This document shows, in pieces, positions 42,971 through 54,900 of a stretch of DNA of 64,000 nucleotides. A model generated the notes under the pieces. That model was not told where the DNA came from, did not search any database, and saw only the letters and a list, made by a program, of their open reading frames with translations. A program made the translations under genes and the position numbers. Position 1 is the stretch's first letter, and the number at the start of each line of letters is the position of its first letter. The stretch covers positions 62,001 to 126,000 of the forward strand of contig FMBT01000299.1 of the NCBI GenBank assembly GCA_900095095.1, given 5' to 3'. This DNA is from Fragilariopsis cylindrus CCMP1102 (taxonomy: Eukaryota > Bacillariophyta > Bacillariophyceae > Bacillariales > Bacillariaceae).

Positions 42971-44598
42971 ATGGCAGAAGGAGACAAGGAAAGAGAAACA
43001 GGTACAGACAAAGCACAAGACAATGGAGAAGACGATGACAATAACAACGACACAAACGGACAGAATAACGGCAACAGAGAAGAAAATGGAAAAGAAAAAG
43101 ATAAAAACAAACAAGATGATGAAAACAAACCAAATAACGACGACAGAAACAGAAACAACAGTAGAGGTAACGAAAGCGGAGGAAGAGGAGGAAGAGGAGG
43201 CAGAAGAGGAAAATCGGAAAGGAAACAAACACCAAGAACAGAGTGGGAAACATATGACTTCTCAATAAGTTTCAATCCAAAAACCATGATAAACAAAAAC
43301 CCAGACGCAGAGTTCCAAGCAGTACTATCAGAGATAATGAAAAAGTCTCCAGGAGTTACATTCCACCCAACCAATGAAGACATGTTCCCTAAACCGAAAC
43401 CATTTACAACCATCCAGGAATACCCACAAAATGAAGCTGCGTTCAAAGACTTCTTTGAGGTATATGCAAACAAAGGACTAACGACATATAGAATATTTCT
43501 AAAAGCAACAATGCAATATAATGAATTGGACTTAAGAAACAGCTTATTAAATTATCTGCGAAGCAATAACCTATGGATGTCGAGCGACTTGATATCAGAA
43601 AATGTGGATGAAATGATAGGATACATCAGCTACGGACATGACAAACTAGTGTGGAGACCAGAATGTGAAAAGAAGATCAACAACGGTATACAAGCACTAA
43701 TTCAAAGCGACTCTGTATCAGAGGCACTAAAATTCAAAATAGAAGGATTAAAAAAAGGAATACATGTAAGAGTAGCAGCTGGAACATTCAGAGGAGGGAC
43801 GAAGAACGATCCAGTAATGTGTGAAGGACTAGTCCTGAGGACAACAAAAGCACAGGCGAGAGCAGCTATAGAATTATTAGGACTAATGGATGAAAATATA
43901 CTAGGACCATTCTATGGAATCGTACCCCGAGGGATAGACAAAGAACTAGGACCAAAAATGTATGGAGATCTACTAAGAGCAAACAATGATATGTTAAACA
44001 CACTGCGATCAATAGCAGTAGTAAACTGGCCAGAAGAATTATTTCTAGATAAATATAACTCAGCACCAGATGTAGCAGGCACCATGGCAATGAGAATAGA
44101 TAACTTACTATTGAATGTATGGAATTGTGTAGCAATTGAGAAAACGACCGACACAACAACAAAAGGAAAATATCTATTGATCTTCCAAGAAAAAGATATG
44201 GAGAAAGCAAAGATATCCATAGGAAACCTCATCGAAGCATTTGGAAGGAAGGGTGGCCGACCAACTGCAAAGATAGCACTAGCAAGATACCATGAATTTC
44301 CGGAATTCGATAGCATTCAACGAGTATCGCAATCAGTACACTCAAAGGGACTAAGATTGCGAGCAATGCTAGAAACAGCAGCAGCACAAAGAACAACAGG
44401 AACACCAAAGAAAGCGCCTCAACAGAAATTTCACTTTCATATTGACAAAGAACTGCAAACCAACTTACCAATAACAACACAAAAGTCGTACATCAATGCA
44501 GCTACAAATCAGAAAAAGTTAACGATAGTACAAACTCCACCGGCAAAGCTGCAACCGATCATACGTCAATTGACACACCCAATAACACAAGGAACGAC
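42971..44598 (+). CDS. LINE ORF1, first part (nucleic-acid-binding/gag-like)
   Basis: It starts MAEGDKERETG, has a Glu/Lys/Asn-rich low-complexity lead, then an RGG-type basic patch (GGRGGRGGRRGKSER). A folded region of about 350 residues follows (FSISFNPKTM.., LVWRPECEKKINNGI, VRVAAGTFRGG). RGG boxes bind RNA, fitting an ORF1 protein that coats its own transcript. The frame now runs on into the copia LTR, which supplies a 57-residue tail and stop at 44770. The start Met is the first in frame after the host-like sequence. Confidence 0.75.
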
Positions 44599-44834
44599 TA
44601 TTGAATTACTAACGAACGCCGACAGACCAAGCGCGCGCCCACATTCAAATAGTAGAACAATCACGCCGGACAAGAGAGCTGTTACAACCAGCCAGCCAAA
44701 CCGCTTACTCAACAGGCTTGACAGCCTCAGCAAAGCACTCAAGCAGAGCTTAGTTGGAACAATAGCATAGGCTCATTAATCGTTTAGAACAACCTTTACA
44801 AACACTACTAACTTCGCCTACTTAGCTCTTAACA
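44599..44834 (+). repeat. 5' LTR of copia element 1
   Basis: It matches 50122-50357 over its full 236 bp by eye. It carries an open frame in the sense direction (IELLTNADRP..LVGTIA) that ends both the LINE ORF1 fragment and, at the other end, the pol frame. Confidence 0.93.
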
Positions 44835-44920
44835 GTTCTAAACAATATTGTCGCAGGACAATAAACTAGGTAATACAAGTACATCTCCAGGGATAACGTA
44901 CAGTAACAACAACAAAGACA

Positions 44921-46213
44921 ATGACATCATCGTCGAAATTTGACTACGACCTATCCGGAATTGACCGGATTGATGGCATCCCAACTGTGGGTCAGACACT
45001 TACGTTCCAGAGACAACTAGCAACCATCCAAACCAGTTACACATGCAAATACGAACATGCTGGAGCCCATGGATGGTCATGGATCATGTGCGACGATGCA
45101 CACTGGCTGGCAAAAAGAGGAATCACCACCTTGGTAGCAACCCCAACTGAACCCGGACCGTATACAGGAACCACACATACCCACAAATTCAAGTACCAAC
45201 TCGACGTCAAGAACTACGACGAGTACAAGGAACACTTACGTAACAGCCTAAAAGCATTTTCAACATGCTTCACTGAAGGGTTATTCATCGACTTGGAAAC
45301 GGATGGACAAATCATCGGCTACAGCCCAATGCAAATCTACACGCACATCAAGACCAACTTCCTCCTACCAAGAGACATCTCTCGGGAGATCACCAAAACC
45401 AGATCGGATCTCAAAGTAGCATACAACCCCGATGATATCGTTCAAATATACTACAAAAGCATCCAAACATCAAAGCTTACACTAGCAGCATTGGGTGACC
45501 CGGTCACCGAAGTGGAGATCATGAGGTGTGCATTTGAAACATTCGAAGTACAATCCGACCTCAAGGAAGCATGCCGAGAGTGGGACAGACAAGCTGCACC
45601 ACCCACATGGGCAAGAATGATGGTACACTTCAGTATTGAAATTCAAAGAAACCGAACTGACCCATCCAAACTCAAATTACAAGGAGAAGCAAATGCAGTA
45701 CTCAAACAGGTAGAGCAGCAAGAAGAAAAGCAACGCCTACAATCGGAATGCATGGTAGCACAAACAGATACAATCAATCGTCTACAAGAACAACTAACAG
45801 CTGTACAGTACGAACAACAAGCCAACGGAGCAGCAAGTGTCAATGGATCCTTACCCGGACGGATCCCAGCATCGATTTCAACAGGATTGACACAAGAATC
45901 AATGGAAGCCATGTTCAAGAAATGGACAGCCACACAGGCAGCAGGTGCGCCAGCAACAGATCGAATGACGGGCAAGGAGAGGAAGAAGAAAAAGTTTGGT
46001 GTAAACTTTATTGAAAACGACTTACCAAATGCTGAACGCTCCAAGCGCAGATACCCTAACTCAACCAACTACTGCTCGCCCCATGGATATGATATTTCCC
46101 CTGACCACGACAGCAGCAACTGCAAGAAGCGAAATGCCAACCACAACGAGGCAGCCACCATCACAAACATGTTAGGTGGTGTCACTACAAACTGCTTCCA
46201 TCACAACGCATGA
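44921..46213 (+). CDS. Gag-like protein of copia element 1
   Basis: A 430-residue frame between the 5' LTR and pol. It has a helical, retrotransposon-gag-like middle (YDEYKEHLRNSLKAFSTCF, LPRDISREITKTRSDL) and a Gln/Glu-rich coiled-coil segment. The C-terminus is rich in Cys and His (YCSPHGYD..HDSSNCKKR), resembling the nucleic-acid-binding end of algal copia Gag. It is set in a separate frame from pol, 12 bp upstream of the pol frame's opening. Confidence 0.75.
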   Translation: MTSSSKFDYDLSGIDRIDGIPTVGQTLTFQRQLATIQTSYTCKYEHAGAHGWSWIMCDDAHWLAKRGITTLVATPTEPGPYTGTTHTHKFKYQLDVKNYDEYKEHLRNSLKAFSTCFTEGLFIDLETDGQIIGYSPMQIYTHIKTNFLLPRDISREITKTRSDLKVAYNPDDIVQIYYKSIQTSKLTLAALGDPVTEVEIMRCAFETFEVQSDLKEACREWDRQAAPPTWARMMVHFSIEIQRNRTDPSKLKLQGEANAVLKQVEQQEEKQRLQSECMVAQTDTINRLQEQLTAVQYEQQANGAASVNGSLPGRIPASISTGLTQESMEAMFKKWTATQAAGAPATDRMTGKERKKKKFGVNFIENDLPNAERSKRRYPNSTNYCSPHGYDISPDHDSSNCKKRNANHNEAATITNMLGGVTTNCFHHNA

Positions 46214-46225
46214 TGGTGTGGGGAG

Positions 46226-49200
46226 GTGAATAGTATAAAGTTAAATCAAAATAAATTAATTAAAAATGAATTAACACAATACAACCCATCTTCGCGTACA
46301 AAACACATGTCATATGCAGCAGCAGTAACAAGCAATAGTAATAGTAAACTGATCAACCTAACCGCGAGACTACAGCCGATCACTCACAACATACCACAGG
46401 GCCATCCAGATACAGCAGCAACAGGAACATTCCTAGCCAAAAAGCACAGTACACTAGGAACGACAATGCACCATGAACAATTCGGGGTCCTATGTGCGAA
46501 TAATACCACAATGAACTCAACCACAACCAGGCAATTGAATCTCTCACCACACCTACCGGCCATTGCACAACAAGGACATGCGTTCAAGGAAATGGACAAG
46601 TCACTCGTCTCGGTACCAGTACTGTGTGACGCTGGCTGCCAAGTACTATTTGGAGAACACAACGTACAAGTAATAAGGAATAACAAAGTCATCATTGAGG
46701 GTGATCGCGACGCAGTAACAAACCTATGGCTCATACCACTTGAGAACAACAACAACAACAAGAAAAAGCAACCGCAATCCGCATATATACAACTACAACA
46801 CTCGGCCAACAGTGCATACAGGCAAAAATCAGCAGCACACCTACAAGCATTCCACCATGCATCGCTAGGAGCACCAGTCGTTACTACACTAATCAGAGCA
46901 ATCAACAATAACTGGCTAACCTCATTCCCAGGACTAACAGCGGATGGCGTACGTAAACACCTCCCGAAATCAATTCAAACCACTATGGGACACATGCACA
47001 AAGTCAGACAGAATATTCGATCAACAAAAGAGGTAACAGATAAGGAAATAATGGAAGAAAACAAAGATGAAACAGATCCATCCGAAGACTACCTACCACC
47101 TCGCACCATCGACAATAGAGACCACATCGTACAGATTACAGCAATCAAGTTTGCAGATCTAAAAGGCATGACGTCCAGCGACCAAACAGGAGCATTTCCA
47201 CATACATCAGCAAAAGGAAATAGATATGTGATGATAATGGAGGACAGCGACACAGGAGTAATACTAGCCACAGGAATCACATCTAGAAAGAAGGAACACT
47301 TATTAGAAGGATTCAAGACGATGCACGATACACTCAAGAAAGCTGGCATCAACCCAATCATACACAGAATAGACAATGAATTCTCAACAGATCTAATCGA
47401 AGAAATTGAAGCAAGAGGATTAGCATACCAAATAGCACCACCTGGTAATCATCGTACTCTCCCAGCTGAACGCTCTATCCAGACATTTAAAAATCACTTC
47501 GAATCCACTCTCTATGGGTGTGATCCTGGATTCCCAAAAAATCAATGGGATAGACTGATAGACATTGCTGTGATAACGTTAAACATGCTCAGAGGATCAC
47601 GTATCAACCCTAAGAAATCAGCATACAATGAAATATGGGGTAACTTCGACTTCAACAAAACACCACTAGCACCACCTGGCTGCCTAGTTGTAGCACATGA
47701 AAGACCACAGGACAGAGGCACATGGGCTGAACACGGAGTGAAAGGATACTTCATCGGTCCAGCAAAACATCACTACAGAAATTATGAGGTCTACATACCA
47801 ACAACAAGAGGAGTGAGAACAACAGATACAATCGAATTCTTTCCAAAACATGTACAAATGCCATTAACATCATCAGAAGATAGACTAGCAAGTGTAACAG
47901 AAGATTTAGTAGCAATACTAAAGGAACCACACCCACCAACACCTTTTCTCAACCAAGGAACAAAAACGAATGACGCCATTAACAGATTAAGTGAAATATT
48001 CACACCTCGACAACGGAATGAGGCAGCTACAAGGGTGGCAGGGCAACAGGAAGGCCAACACCAACACTTTAATACGAACCGAGTAGCTACAAGGGTGGCA
48101 TTACCAACAATCGAAGAGAATGAAATCGGAACAGTAATCAAAAAGAGATACAAAAATGCAATCCAAACTGGGGAGGTTACCCACTACCACACAAATGAAA
48201 ACCTATACTTCATCAGCTATGAGAACGGAGACAACGAAAAGATCAGTCAACGACAACTGAACATGTACAGATGCACAGATACTGATAGAGATACGACAAG
48301 ACGGATCACCAGACTACAAGCACGCCTAAACCAGGCAAATATGGCAAAACAAATGGGCAAATCAGGTGCCAGAACAGGAGCAAGACTACCAGCTCACTTT
48401 GCAAACGCGGTATTCGATGAAGACACTGGAAAAATGCTAGATTACAAGCAATTAATCAACCACAACAAGAAGGAAACAAGAGAGTGGTGGCAACAATCCT
48501 CTTCAAACGAATTCGGAAGGCTCATGAAAGGTGCAGGACGCAACAAAGATGGAACACAACGAGTAACAGGATCTGACACGTTCCACTTCATCCACAAAAA
48601 CAACGTACCACAAGACAAGAAGGTAACGTATGCACGGTTTGTCTGTGACATACGACTACAGAAAGATGAAATCAATCGTACAAGACTAACGGTAGGAGGT
48701 AACCTCTTAGAGTATGAAGGAAAGACAAGCACCGAATCAGCAGGCCTAGAAACAATCAAAATACATCTCAACAGTACAATATCAACACCGGGCGCACAAT
48801 ATGCAGCAGCTGACATTGGGAACTTCTACACAAACTCAAAACTAAAAACATCCGAGTACATGAAAATTCATATCAGCATGATTCCACAGGAAATAATCAA
48901 CGAATACAATGTAATGAAGTTAGTCACCATAGATGGATACGTATATGTAGAAATAACTGGAGCAATGTATGGACTAGCACAGAGTGGACGCATTGCAAAC
49001 CAAGACCTCCAGAAACACCTAGCAAAATATGGATACTACCCAACACGAAGAACGCCAGGACTATGGAAACACAAAACAAGAAAAATCAACTTCACACTTG
49101 TAGTTGATGACTTTGGCATAAAATACACCAACAAGAATGATATTGATCACTTAATTGATGCAATCAAAGAAAAATACCCAATAAAAATTGACTGGGAAGG

Positions 49201-50293
49201 ATCCAAATACATTGGCATTGATCTGAAATGGGACTATACCAAACGAGAAGTCACACTATCAATGAAAGGATATGCAACAAGAGCATTAAAGCAATTTCAG
49301 CACCCTACACCATCCAAACACCACTATGGACCAACCAAGTACATACCCCCGGAGTATGGAAAAAAGATCCAATACGAAACAGAAGATATGTCACCAGTAT
49401 TAACAGACAAACAAAAGAATCACATACAGAAGGTCTGTGGAAAGTTCCTATACAACGGCCGAGGGGTGGACATGACACAACTACACTCACTCAATGAACT
49501 AAGCATCCACGCCCCAACAGCAACGGAAGACACCCAAGCAGCCCTCATCCTATTCCTCAACTACATTGCCAGCAACCCTGATGCAACCATAATCTACAGA
49601 GCAAGCGACATGATACTATCGTGTGAAAGTGATGCAGCCTACCAAGTAGCACCAAAGTCAAGAAGCAGAGCAGGTGGGTACACATACCTAGGAAATAAAG
49701 CAGGAACTCAATTCAACGGACCAATCCATGTACTAGCAAAAATAATCAAGGCAGTAATGGGATCAGCAGCCGAAGCTGAAGTTGCAGGCCTATACATGAA
49801 TGCACAAGAACTAGCGCCAATGCGAACAACCCTGGAAGAACTAGACCATCCACAACCACCTACACCATTAAAAACTGACAACAGCACAGCAGATGGGATC
49901 ATGAACAAAACAATCAAACAAAAACAAAGCAAGGCAATGGACAAAAGATTCTATTGGCTGCAAGACAGAGTTGAACAAGGACAATTCAATGTATTCTGGG
50001 CACCAGGAAAACACAATTTAGCAGACTACTTCACCAAATACCATTCACCTGCCACACACAGAAAATTAAGACCTATATATACATATATAGAAGGTAAAAG
50101 TCCAACGACATTGCAAGGGTGTATTGAATTACTAACGAACGCCGACAGACCAAGCGCGCGCCCACATTCAAATAGTAGAACAATCACGCCGGACAAGAGA
50201 GCTGTTACAACCAGCCAGCCAAACCGCTTACTCAACAGGCTTGACAGCCTCAGCAAAGCACTCAAGCAGAGCTTAGTTGGAACAATAGCATAG
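46226..50293 (+). CDS. Pol polyprotein of copia element 1 (PR-INT-RT-RH)
   Basis: About 1,350 residues. In order: an aspartic-protease-like patch (VPVLCDAGCQVLFGE); integrase with HRIDNEFSTD and AERSIQTFKNHFES; an Asp/Glu-rich linker; reverse transcriptase with VCDIRLQKDEINRTRLTVGG, ADIGNFYTNS, YGLAQSGRIAN and the VVDDFG box; and RNase H with CESDAAYQV, EAEVAGLYMNAQE and GKHNLADYFTK. The frame ends inside the 3' LTR. Confidence 0.88.
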   Translation: MNSIKLNQNKLIKNELTQYNPSSRTKHMSYAAAVTSNSNSKLINLTARLQPITHNIPQGHPDTAATGTFLAKKHSTLGTTMHHEQFGVLCANNTTMNSTTTRQLNLSPHLPAIAQQGHAFKEMDKSLVSVPVLCDAGCQVLFGEHNVQVIRNNKVIIEGDRDAVTNLWLIPLENNNNNKKKQPQSAYIQLQHSANSAYRQKSAAHLQAFHHASLGAPVVTTLIRAINNNWLTSFPGLTADGVRKHLPKSIQTTMGHMHKVRQNIRSTKEVTDKEIMEENKDETDPSEDYLPPRTIDNRDHIVQITAIKFADLKGMTSSDQTGAFPHTSAKGNRYVMIMEDSDTGVILATGITSRKKEHLLEGFKTMHDTLKKAGINPIIHRIDNEFSTDLIEEIEARGLAYQIAPPGNHRTLPAERSIQTFKNHFESTLYGCDPGFPKNQWDRLIDIAVITLNMLRGSRINPKKSAYNEIWGNFDFNKTPLAPPGCLVVAHERPQDRGTWAEHGVKGYFIGPAKHHYRNYEVYIPTTRGVRTTDTIEFFPKHVQMPLTSSEDRLASVTEDLVAILKEPHPPTPFLNQGTKTNDAINRLSEIFTPRQRNEAATRVAGQQEGQHQHFNTNRVATRVALPTIEENEIGTVIKKRYKNAIQTGEVTHYHTNENLYFISYENGDNEKISQRQLNMYRCTDTDRDTTRRITRLQARLNQANMAKQMGKSGARTGARLPAHFANAVFDEDTGKMLDYKQLINHNKKETREWWQQSSSNEFGRLMKGAGRNKDGTQRVTGSDTFHFIHKNNVPQDKKVTYARFVCDIRLQKDEINRTRLTVGGNLLEYEGKTSTESAGLETIKIHLNSTISTPGAQYAAADIGNFYTNSKLKTSEYMKIHISMIPQEIINEYNVMKLVTIDGYVYVEITGAMYGLAQSGRIANQDLQKHLAKYGYYPTRRTPGLWKHKTRKINFTLVVDDFGIKYTNKNDIDHLIDAIKEKYPIKIDWEGSKYIGIDLKWDYTKREVTLSMKGYATRALKQFQHPTPSKHHYGPTKYIPPEYGKKIQYETEDMSPVLTDKQKNHIQKVCGKFLYNGRGVDMTQLHSLNELSIHAPTATEDTQAALILFLNYIASNPDATIIYRASDMILSCESDAAYQVAPKSRSRAGGYTYLGNKAGTQFNGPIHVLAKIIKAVMGSAAEAEVAGLYMNAQELAPMRTTLEELDHPQPPTPLKTDNSTADGIMNKTIKQKQSKAMDKRFYWLQDRVEQGQFNVFWAPGKHNLADYFTKYHSPATHRKLRPIYTYIEGKSPTTLQGCIELLTNADRPSARPHSNSRTITPDKRAVTTSQPNRLLNRLDSLSKALKQSLVGTIA

Positions 50294-50357
50294 GCTCATT
50301 AATCGTTTAGAACAACCTTTACAAACACTACTAACTTCGCCTACTTAGCTCTTAACA
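50122..50357 (+). repeat. 3' LTR of copia element 1
   Basis: Same length and sequence as the 5' LTR; it is followed directly by the ACGAC target duplication. Confidence 0.93.
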
Positions 50358-50362
50358 ACGAC

Positions 50363-50975
50363 ACCAACATCACAGCTGACAACAACACAACAAGAAGCAA
50401 TGACAGTAGCTACAAACCACTCAGGACTATCGATCGACCAACAGACAATAACAACAATGATGACTCATATGACGCAGATGTCAACTCAGTTCAAAGAAAT
50501 GGAGACAGACAGAATAATCCGAGAAGACAAGAATGAAATGAAAAGACAAGAGCGTGAAGACAGAATTGAGACAAAAAGACAAGAGCGAGAAGCCAAAGCT
50601 GAAGAGAAAAGATATGAAAGAGAGGCAAGAATGGAAGAGAAAAGATTAGAAGCAGAAACAAAACTGTACACAGTTCTGCAAACAATGATGACAATAACAG
50701 TGAACAAGAACAACAATCAAGACAACAACCAAAGCAAAGAATTAATACCAGATGAATTAACGACAGGAAAAACTGATGTAACTAGTGCACTGACAACGAG
50801 TATCATAACAACATCAACACAATCAACCAAACGATCACAAGCTGAGCTATCCAACAACAACGAAGAAACAGAAATGAAAGACGCAGAAAACGGAGAGGAG
50901 CAGGCAGACGAAGAAGAAGCACTGAAGACTAAAAGAAACAAAACAATAGAACAAACGGAACAAGAAGATGAAATA
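50363..50975 (+). CDS. LINE ORF1, middle part (coiled coil)
   Basis: This piece of the LINE lies between the two copia elements. It has an Arg/Glu/Lys heptad-like stretch (about residues 40-80: REDKNEMKRQEREDRIETKR type), a predicted coiled coil as found in LINE ORF1 proteins that trimerise. It ends in an acidic segment (NGEEQADEEEALKTKRNK). Its frame is in register with the piece ending at 44598. Confidence 0.75.
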
Positions 50976-51788
50976 TGTTAAATTATACATAGTACTCAAG
51001 CGTAGGAGTCATATGTCGTACATAAGCCCCGCGGAGTAGAAATACAAGCGCGATCAGATTAGTGAGTGAGAATGCACGTGTATGCATTATTGAGATAAAA
51101 GAGAACCGAAAGTTAGCTAAAAGCCAACATCGTACTGTTGGAGTTGAAGTGACTGTCGAAGCAGTTGTCGAAGCAATTGGAACCGAGCGCAAATAAGAGA
51201 AGTGCTTAGGTATATTTATACAAATCGGAACACGATTAGGAAGAGTGTCCGAATACATAGAACACGATTATGAAGAGTGTTATACATATGGAAGTCGAAC
51301 AGATGTCGATGTCCACCTTTGAACCGCTAATGCGATATATATGCATTGAGGCGAAGTGAGTTAGGAACAGAAAGTTGTATGCAGGGTTACTGGAAACCGC
51401 AATACTAAAATACGAAGAAAAGAGCAGAATTACCTCGATTACGAGAAATGAACAATTACTGTCTTTTATTGTTGAGAAATTGTAATAACCATAGACTAAT
51501 TAAACAAGTGTGTTAATAACAACTTTTGCGTTTGAACATATCGTTGTCTGGAAAGATAATAGAAATATCTACATTTACAGAGTGAACATTGTTCGGAAGG
51601 ACTTTCAGCATTCTAAAAGGGAGAGTATCCTGGTAGAACATCGCAACCAGTCTATAAGAATCGAGAGTATCTTTTCTTACCGTCATAACATAATCTTACA
51701 AGACCGAAGAGTAAGATTGTCTGAATATCAAATCCTATTTGATACTGAACCCGTTTCAACAATCATCGATTGTTTGTGAAACTTATCA
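50976..51788 (+). repeat. 5' LTR of copia element 2
   Basis: It begins TGTTAAATTATACATAG and ends ACTTATCA; it is matched by 59576-60388 over 813 bp. Short frames inside it occur identically in both copies and are not genes. Confidence 0.93.
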
Positions 51789-51985
51789 GATTAACAGTCG
51801 CAATTCTATCCTATAGAACTGCTGATCAACTTCCTTTGATTTCATTTTGAACATCAAGAGGACCGGAGATCCAATTAAATTTAATTGATATTATTGAATT
51901 AACGATCTCGAAAGAAGTCTAAATACAATATACTCATACCTCAAGTCTTACCGAATAAGCAACTAGAGAAGTCATTCAACTGTGA

Positions 51986-54900
51986 ATGAATCAAGAAGAA
52001 GAAAAAGAAGGAACAGCTAATAATCCACTACCCAGCACAGGAAGTGATAATAGCGATAGTCCATCTTATTCTTACTTGTCGGCAGCCAGCCTATCGCCAA
52101 TACCCGAAGCGTCGTTCGACAGCTCTACTCCTCCAAGAGAAGATCCAGGTCTACTGACACCTTTGCGTCAAAGTAATACCTCTCCAAGGTCCGCGAAACC
52201 ACTCAAGAGAAAGCAGCAATATCTATCGACGAGAGGAGAAACAGAACCTGAAGCGAAACTAGATCATAACAACAGCGCTCTAAGCGGCTCTAGTTCCGGC
52301 GATTCAACAGATTCTGCTATACCCAGCTTGGATTCATATCTAGCAGACCATCAGATCAAATCTATTGTCTCGAAAGAAACAACAAACGACCCAGAGGAGA
52401 GTATCGAAGGAAACGACGATAACAACAAAGGAACAAGCCCACCTGATCCTTCAGATCCTCAAGACCCATCCGATCCACCTGACGATCCGTCGAAGACTAC
52501 AATGCCGTCCACTCGAACAACACCCACGGTAGCGACAACTGCTATAGTTCAAAAGGATCTAGAACATCTGTTAGTAGACATCATGGCACTTAAGCTCACA
52601 GATTATGTCTCATTAGCACTCCACCGTCAAGGATGTCGTTCCTTTGAAGATTTCTGTGTATTAGACGAAATCGACACAGACACTCTTCAATACGATACGG
52701 TAGATGGTATTTCTAATACGATTAAAGCAGAGCCATGTAATTCGACAGACAGGAAGAAGATCAAGCGAGCTGTTGCCTACTGCGCATTTCGTGAAAGTGA
52801 TGCATCAGATGTTGAGAGACGTAATCCAACAGCATGGGTTACCGCTGATTACTCTACATGGTGTAGAACTGGATATCCTGCCTGGCTTATCACACTCTCG
52901 AATGCAGCGTCAGTAACCTCATCTTCGGGAACGAGTGGTAGCTCAGCTGGTACTATCTTTTTACCTAAAAGCCAATTAGAAAAGGACCAAGATGCATTGC
53001 TTGTTAGCTGGAATAGAAGCCCAAGAGATATTGCTAAATATCCACATATCAAGGATGATGTAGGTTACGGAGAATGGTTTATCAAGATGAAACGGCAATT
53101 GAAGGCTGATCGATTATGGCGGGTAGCAGCACCTAATTGGACAATTGCTAAGAATTGCAGTACAGGATCCGATACAATTTTAGCCGAACTTCAGCTAAAC
53201 TATTTCGAACAGATCCTAGCTGCAGTTCTTCAGAATCCCGAAGGTAAAGGTTTACTAACCACACATCCAGAAGATTCACTTTATGTATGGAAAAAGCATG
53301 AGGAACATCAGACGTCATCTGATTCTGCAATGCAAGGTACACATCTCTTGATGAATAAGATAATGTCTTTAACGATTACTAAGTTCGATACAAGATACGA
53401 ATTTCTCATTTCGTTCCAAGAATGTGCTGACAAGTATGACAAGATCGCAAGAAAGCCTCTCGACGAAGAGTTTAAGATTATGCTTCTTCAAAAAGCTACT
53501 AATCCTGATGTCGCTCTTTCCAATAGTTGGGTACAAAAGACAGAAGCAAAGAGAGCCAATGCGTTACCTGGTGCACCTACTGCTGTTTCATATACGGAAT
53601 ACCTAAAGTTCCTAATGCAACAATCAAAGGTACACGATTTGAACACTCCATTCAAACGGCCAACTCGCCATGCGCATCAAGCTGAATCATTTTACAATGA
53701 TAATGACAACGGCGTTATCGACGGAGAAGACGATGGTACTAGTGATTTCATTGCAAATATGTCCATTTCTGGTGAAACTATGAGCAATGAACAAACGGTA
53801 CTCGCCTTCGCCGCTTATCAACGCAACCGTCCGCCACCTCGTCCTCGAGATCCAGAAGCTGATATCGACCAAGCAATCTACAGCAAGTGTTCTAGGGAAT
53901 TTCGCATTGCATGGAGCAAGGAGCCAACGGATATCAAGAAGCAGATTCTTAAACAGAATAACAACAAATCTCCTAAGCAAGGTGCTAAGAAGAATAGTGA
54001 ATTAGCTGTTTACATGGGTCAGTCTGAAGGCTACGAAACAGATACATCTGCATATTCAGAAGCTACGTACGGATACGACGCTGATGACAATGACGATCAA
54101 TCTGTTATTGAAGCTACCGAGCTAGTTGCAAATGCAGCAAGAAGACGCCCCAATGGAATCCTCAAGAAGAAAGATCTTCCAAAGAAGACCGATCTACCAA
54201 TTGCTGATCCACGAAGAATGCTGTCCAATAGATCTACACCATTAATCGGAAAAGATGGAAATATCACTGGACATCTCACGTATACAGCCTCTATGGCAGT
54301 AATCCGTCACCGATTCGATCAAGTCGATTCTTCGCAAGCAGTTTCCATCGAAGATAACTATGTCATATCCGTCAATGCAACCAAATTCTTTGATGAACCG
54401 CTTGCATTAATGGACGGAGGCGCTAATGGTGGAATCGCAGGCAGCGATATGAGAGTTATGTCATACAACTCGGACGGACGACGTGTTAATATTGGCATTG
54501 CAGGTGATCATCAAATGACGGGCAAGAAACTCGGTACCTTTTGCGCTGTGATCGAAACTCGATTCGGACGTGTTCTAGCAATATTCCATCAATATGCTCA
54601 TGTACCCGAACAAAGACGATCCATCCATTCAAAATGCCAATTTCAAGCGCATCACAACCTAGTTGGTGATACAGCGACAGCCTATGGCGGTCTTCAACGC
54701 ATCGATACAGCAGATGGGTATCAACTACCTTTAACTATTCGAGCAGGATTACCATACATCCGTCAAACGTATCCCACCGACGCTGATATGAATCTTCCAC
54801 AAGTACAATTTACTTCACCTTCTCAATGGGATCCCAATCTTAATGATGATAACCGTACATCAGAAGAAATGATACGAACATTTCCTCCTATTCCTAAAGA

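Larger units (their letters stand above)
44599..50357 (+). mobile_element. Ty1/copia LTR retrotransposon no. 1, looks whole, young
   Basis: The element is 5,759 bp long with two 236-bp LTRs (44599-44834 and 50122-50357) that look identical, and a 5-bp target duplication ACGAC (44594-44598 and 50358-50362). The LTR begins TATTG and ends AACA, so it lacks the usual TG start. Inside are a gag-like frame and a pol frame in the order protease, integrase, reverse transcriptase, RNase H, which defines copia. Identical LTRs point to very recent insertion. Confidence 0.93.

Noticed and set aside
42790-43473. Long minus-strand frame rich in Leu/Ser/Phe
   Set aside because: It is the antisense shadow of the low-complexity start of LINE ORF1.
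50983-51779. Short frames within the 813-bp LTRs
   Set aside because: They occur identically in both LTRs, lack family features and lie in regulatory sequence.
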